Shown: in pieces, positions 62,900 through 64,000 of the stretch | Position numbering within the stretch: position 1 is the stretch's first letter | How the letters are laid out: every line of letters begins with the position of its first letter | Source of the DNA: Lingula anatina | Taxonomy: Eukaryota; Brachiopoda; Lingulata; Lingulida; Lingulidae | Length of the DNA: 64,000 bases | NCBI RefSeq assembly: GCF_001039355.2 | Contig: NW_019773703.1 | Span: 62,001 to 126,000, forward strand | Direction of reading: 5' to 3' | The notes under the pieces: generated by a model | The model's input: the letters and a program-made list of their open reading frames with translations, nothing else | Told to the model about the DNA's origin: nothing | The model's database searches: none | Translations under genes and position numbers: made by a program

Positions 62900-63505
62900 A
62901 TGGCAGAAACAACTGGACAGGTAAATTGATTAATTAATGTAAATTCTAGTTAAGTTTACAAAGCTGCTGCTGTAGTAAGAGGGCAGCGGGTGGGAGTCGG
63001 CGGATTGCGAAATCCAGTCATAACCGACTTGCAGCAGTAAATAGGGTACCGCTGCAAAATATAATAAAAAGGGGCAATGTTAACACAACTTCCATGTTAT
63101 TTTATAAATTGGTTTTAATGCATTTTCAAAGCTACTGGCAAAAAACTCCTTTGCTTTTTTCCTGTCAAATAAATGTTGGTGCGTTATGGGTTTAGAAACG
63201 TGATTTATTATAAATTTGTTTTATAATGTTTAAGAATGTATAAAAATTATTCTAGAGGAATAACATATGTGTCTGCATGTTATTTTAAAAGACAAAATGC
63301 TGTGCTGTACCAACAAAATTGACAAATCAGTTTCTGATTGAATCATTGATGCATGTGATGCATTTGTTTTGTTATCAAGTTTATCCAGTTTACCATTAAC
63401 ATTATTATTATTTTCTTCAATTTCATATTATTTCTTTTCTATTTTCAGGACCTTAAGCAAGAAGTCGTTGATACTGATCTTGGAAGGTTCAATGTTTATT
63501 TGCAA
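62900..63505 (+). CDS. 5' end of an unidentified gene (two coding exons)
   Basis: Exon 62900-62920 encodes MAETTGQ and ends at CAG|gtaaat. Exon 63449-63505 follows TATTTTCAG, encodes DLKQEVVDTDLGRFNVYLQ and ends at CAA|gtaagt. Both introns are phase 0. The ATG has a reasonable context (GCAGCGATGG) and lies in a promoter-like region. The gene continues beyond the window. I do not recognise the 26 residues. They are hydrophilic, without a signal peptide. Confidence 0.6.
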
Positions 63506-64000
63506 GTAAGTGTCTCAACTCTGTTGCTCAGGTGATTTATTACATGTTTTGCTCACGTGGCATGCCATGCATTGGAATTAAGCCACTTTATTTACGAATT
63601 GGACAAAAGTGTGTTCAAAGCCAAGGATTATCCACAATTTCTCATACAAAGTCTCCTTGTTATATATATAAAGATGAAAATGGTAGCTATTGAATCACGC
63701 TAGCCCACATTTCATTCTCGTTACTCATACATGTGTGCAATAATAGTGGATGCTTGCCTTAATGGTTTATAATATGGGTAACAATTTTTGCTGTCACTTA
63801 TAACTAGAAAGTTAAAAGCCAAAGGTAAAATTAATTTTTCCTTTTAAGCTATGGATATGATTGATACTTATTGCAGAAATTGAGACTTCAGCTGAAAAAA
63901 AATTATATTCATTTCCGTTGCTTCTCAACATTTCGGCAATGTCATGATTTATAGAGGCTCTCTCACATTAGCTTGAGAACTTTTTTACGACAGTGTCTAA
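63506..64000. other. Intron of the unidentified 3' gene
   Basis: AT-rich with a short TA run near 63661. I see no further exon before the end of the window. Confidence 0.5.

Overview
This window is AT-rich animal genomic DNA with spliced genes. Every intron I placed has GT..AG ends. The gene set is a cys-loop ligand-gated channel, a peroxisomal racemase, two coiled-coil proteins of which one is a cilia/flagella protein, a cytosolic deglycosylase, a Myb/SANT-like protein and a GPCR. This points to a ciliated, nervous-system-bearing bilaterian. The channel resembles protostome alpha subunits, so a marine lophotrochozoan is my best guess, but a deuterostome invertebrate is not excluded.

Layout. 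920-17540 (-): an alpha-type nicotinic acetylcholine receptor subunit whose exon 4 exists in two alternative forms. 20251-26259 (+): AMACR, ending in a peroxisomal SKL signal. 29107-33618 (-): CCDC112, convergent with AMACR and head-to-head with NGLY1. 33831-38747 (+): NGLY1, with a 1.5 kb foldback element in its last intron. 40716-43319 (-): a three-exon Myb/SANT-like DNA-binding protein. 47469-48608 (-): a single-exon rhodopsin-like GPCR lacking a DRY motif. 51241-61873 (-): CFAP99, 18 coding exons. 62900 onward (+): the first two coding exons of an unidentified gene. For AMACR, CCDC112, NGLY1, CFAP99, the nAChR and the Myb/SANT gene, the exon phases close exactly and the summed coding lengths are divisible by three.

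Assembly structure. Single N characters at 2676, 7917, 11506, 22154, 45466 and 58435, plus a 643-base N run at 27718-28360, mark contig joins. Five of the single-N joins and the large gap are flanked by near-identical repeats of the same locus, so several nAChR, AMACR, CCDC112 and CFAP99 exons appear twice. Nearly all exonic differences between copies are synonymous. The copies therefore look like two alleles of a heterozygous genome laid end to end, not real gene duplications. Gene models below use one copy of each exon and list the other separately.

The genes do not form one pathway. The most biologically interesting feature is the pair of mutually exclusive 110-base exons in the nAChR gene, which swap the loop D to loop A part of the ligand-binding domain.
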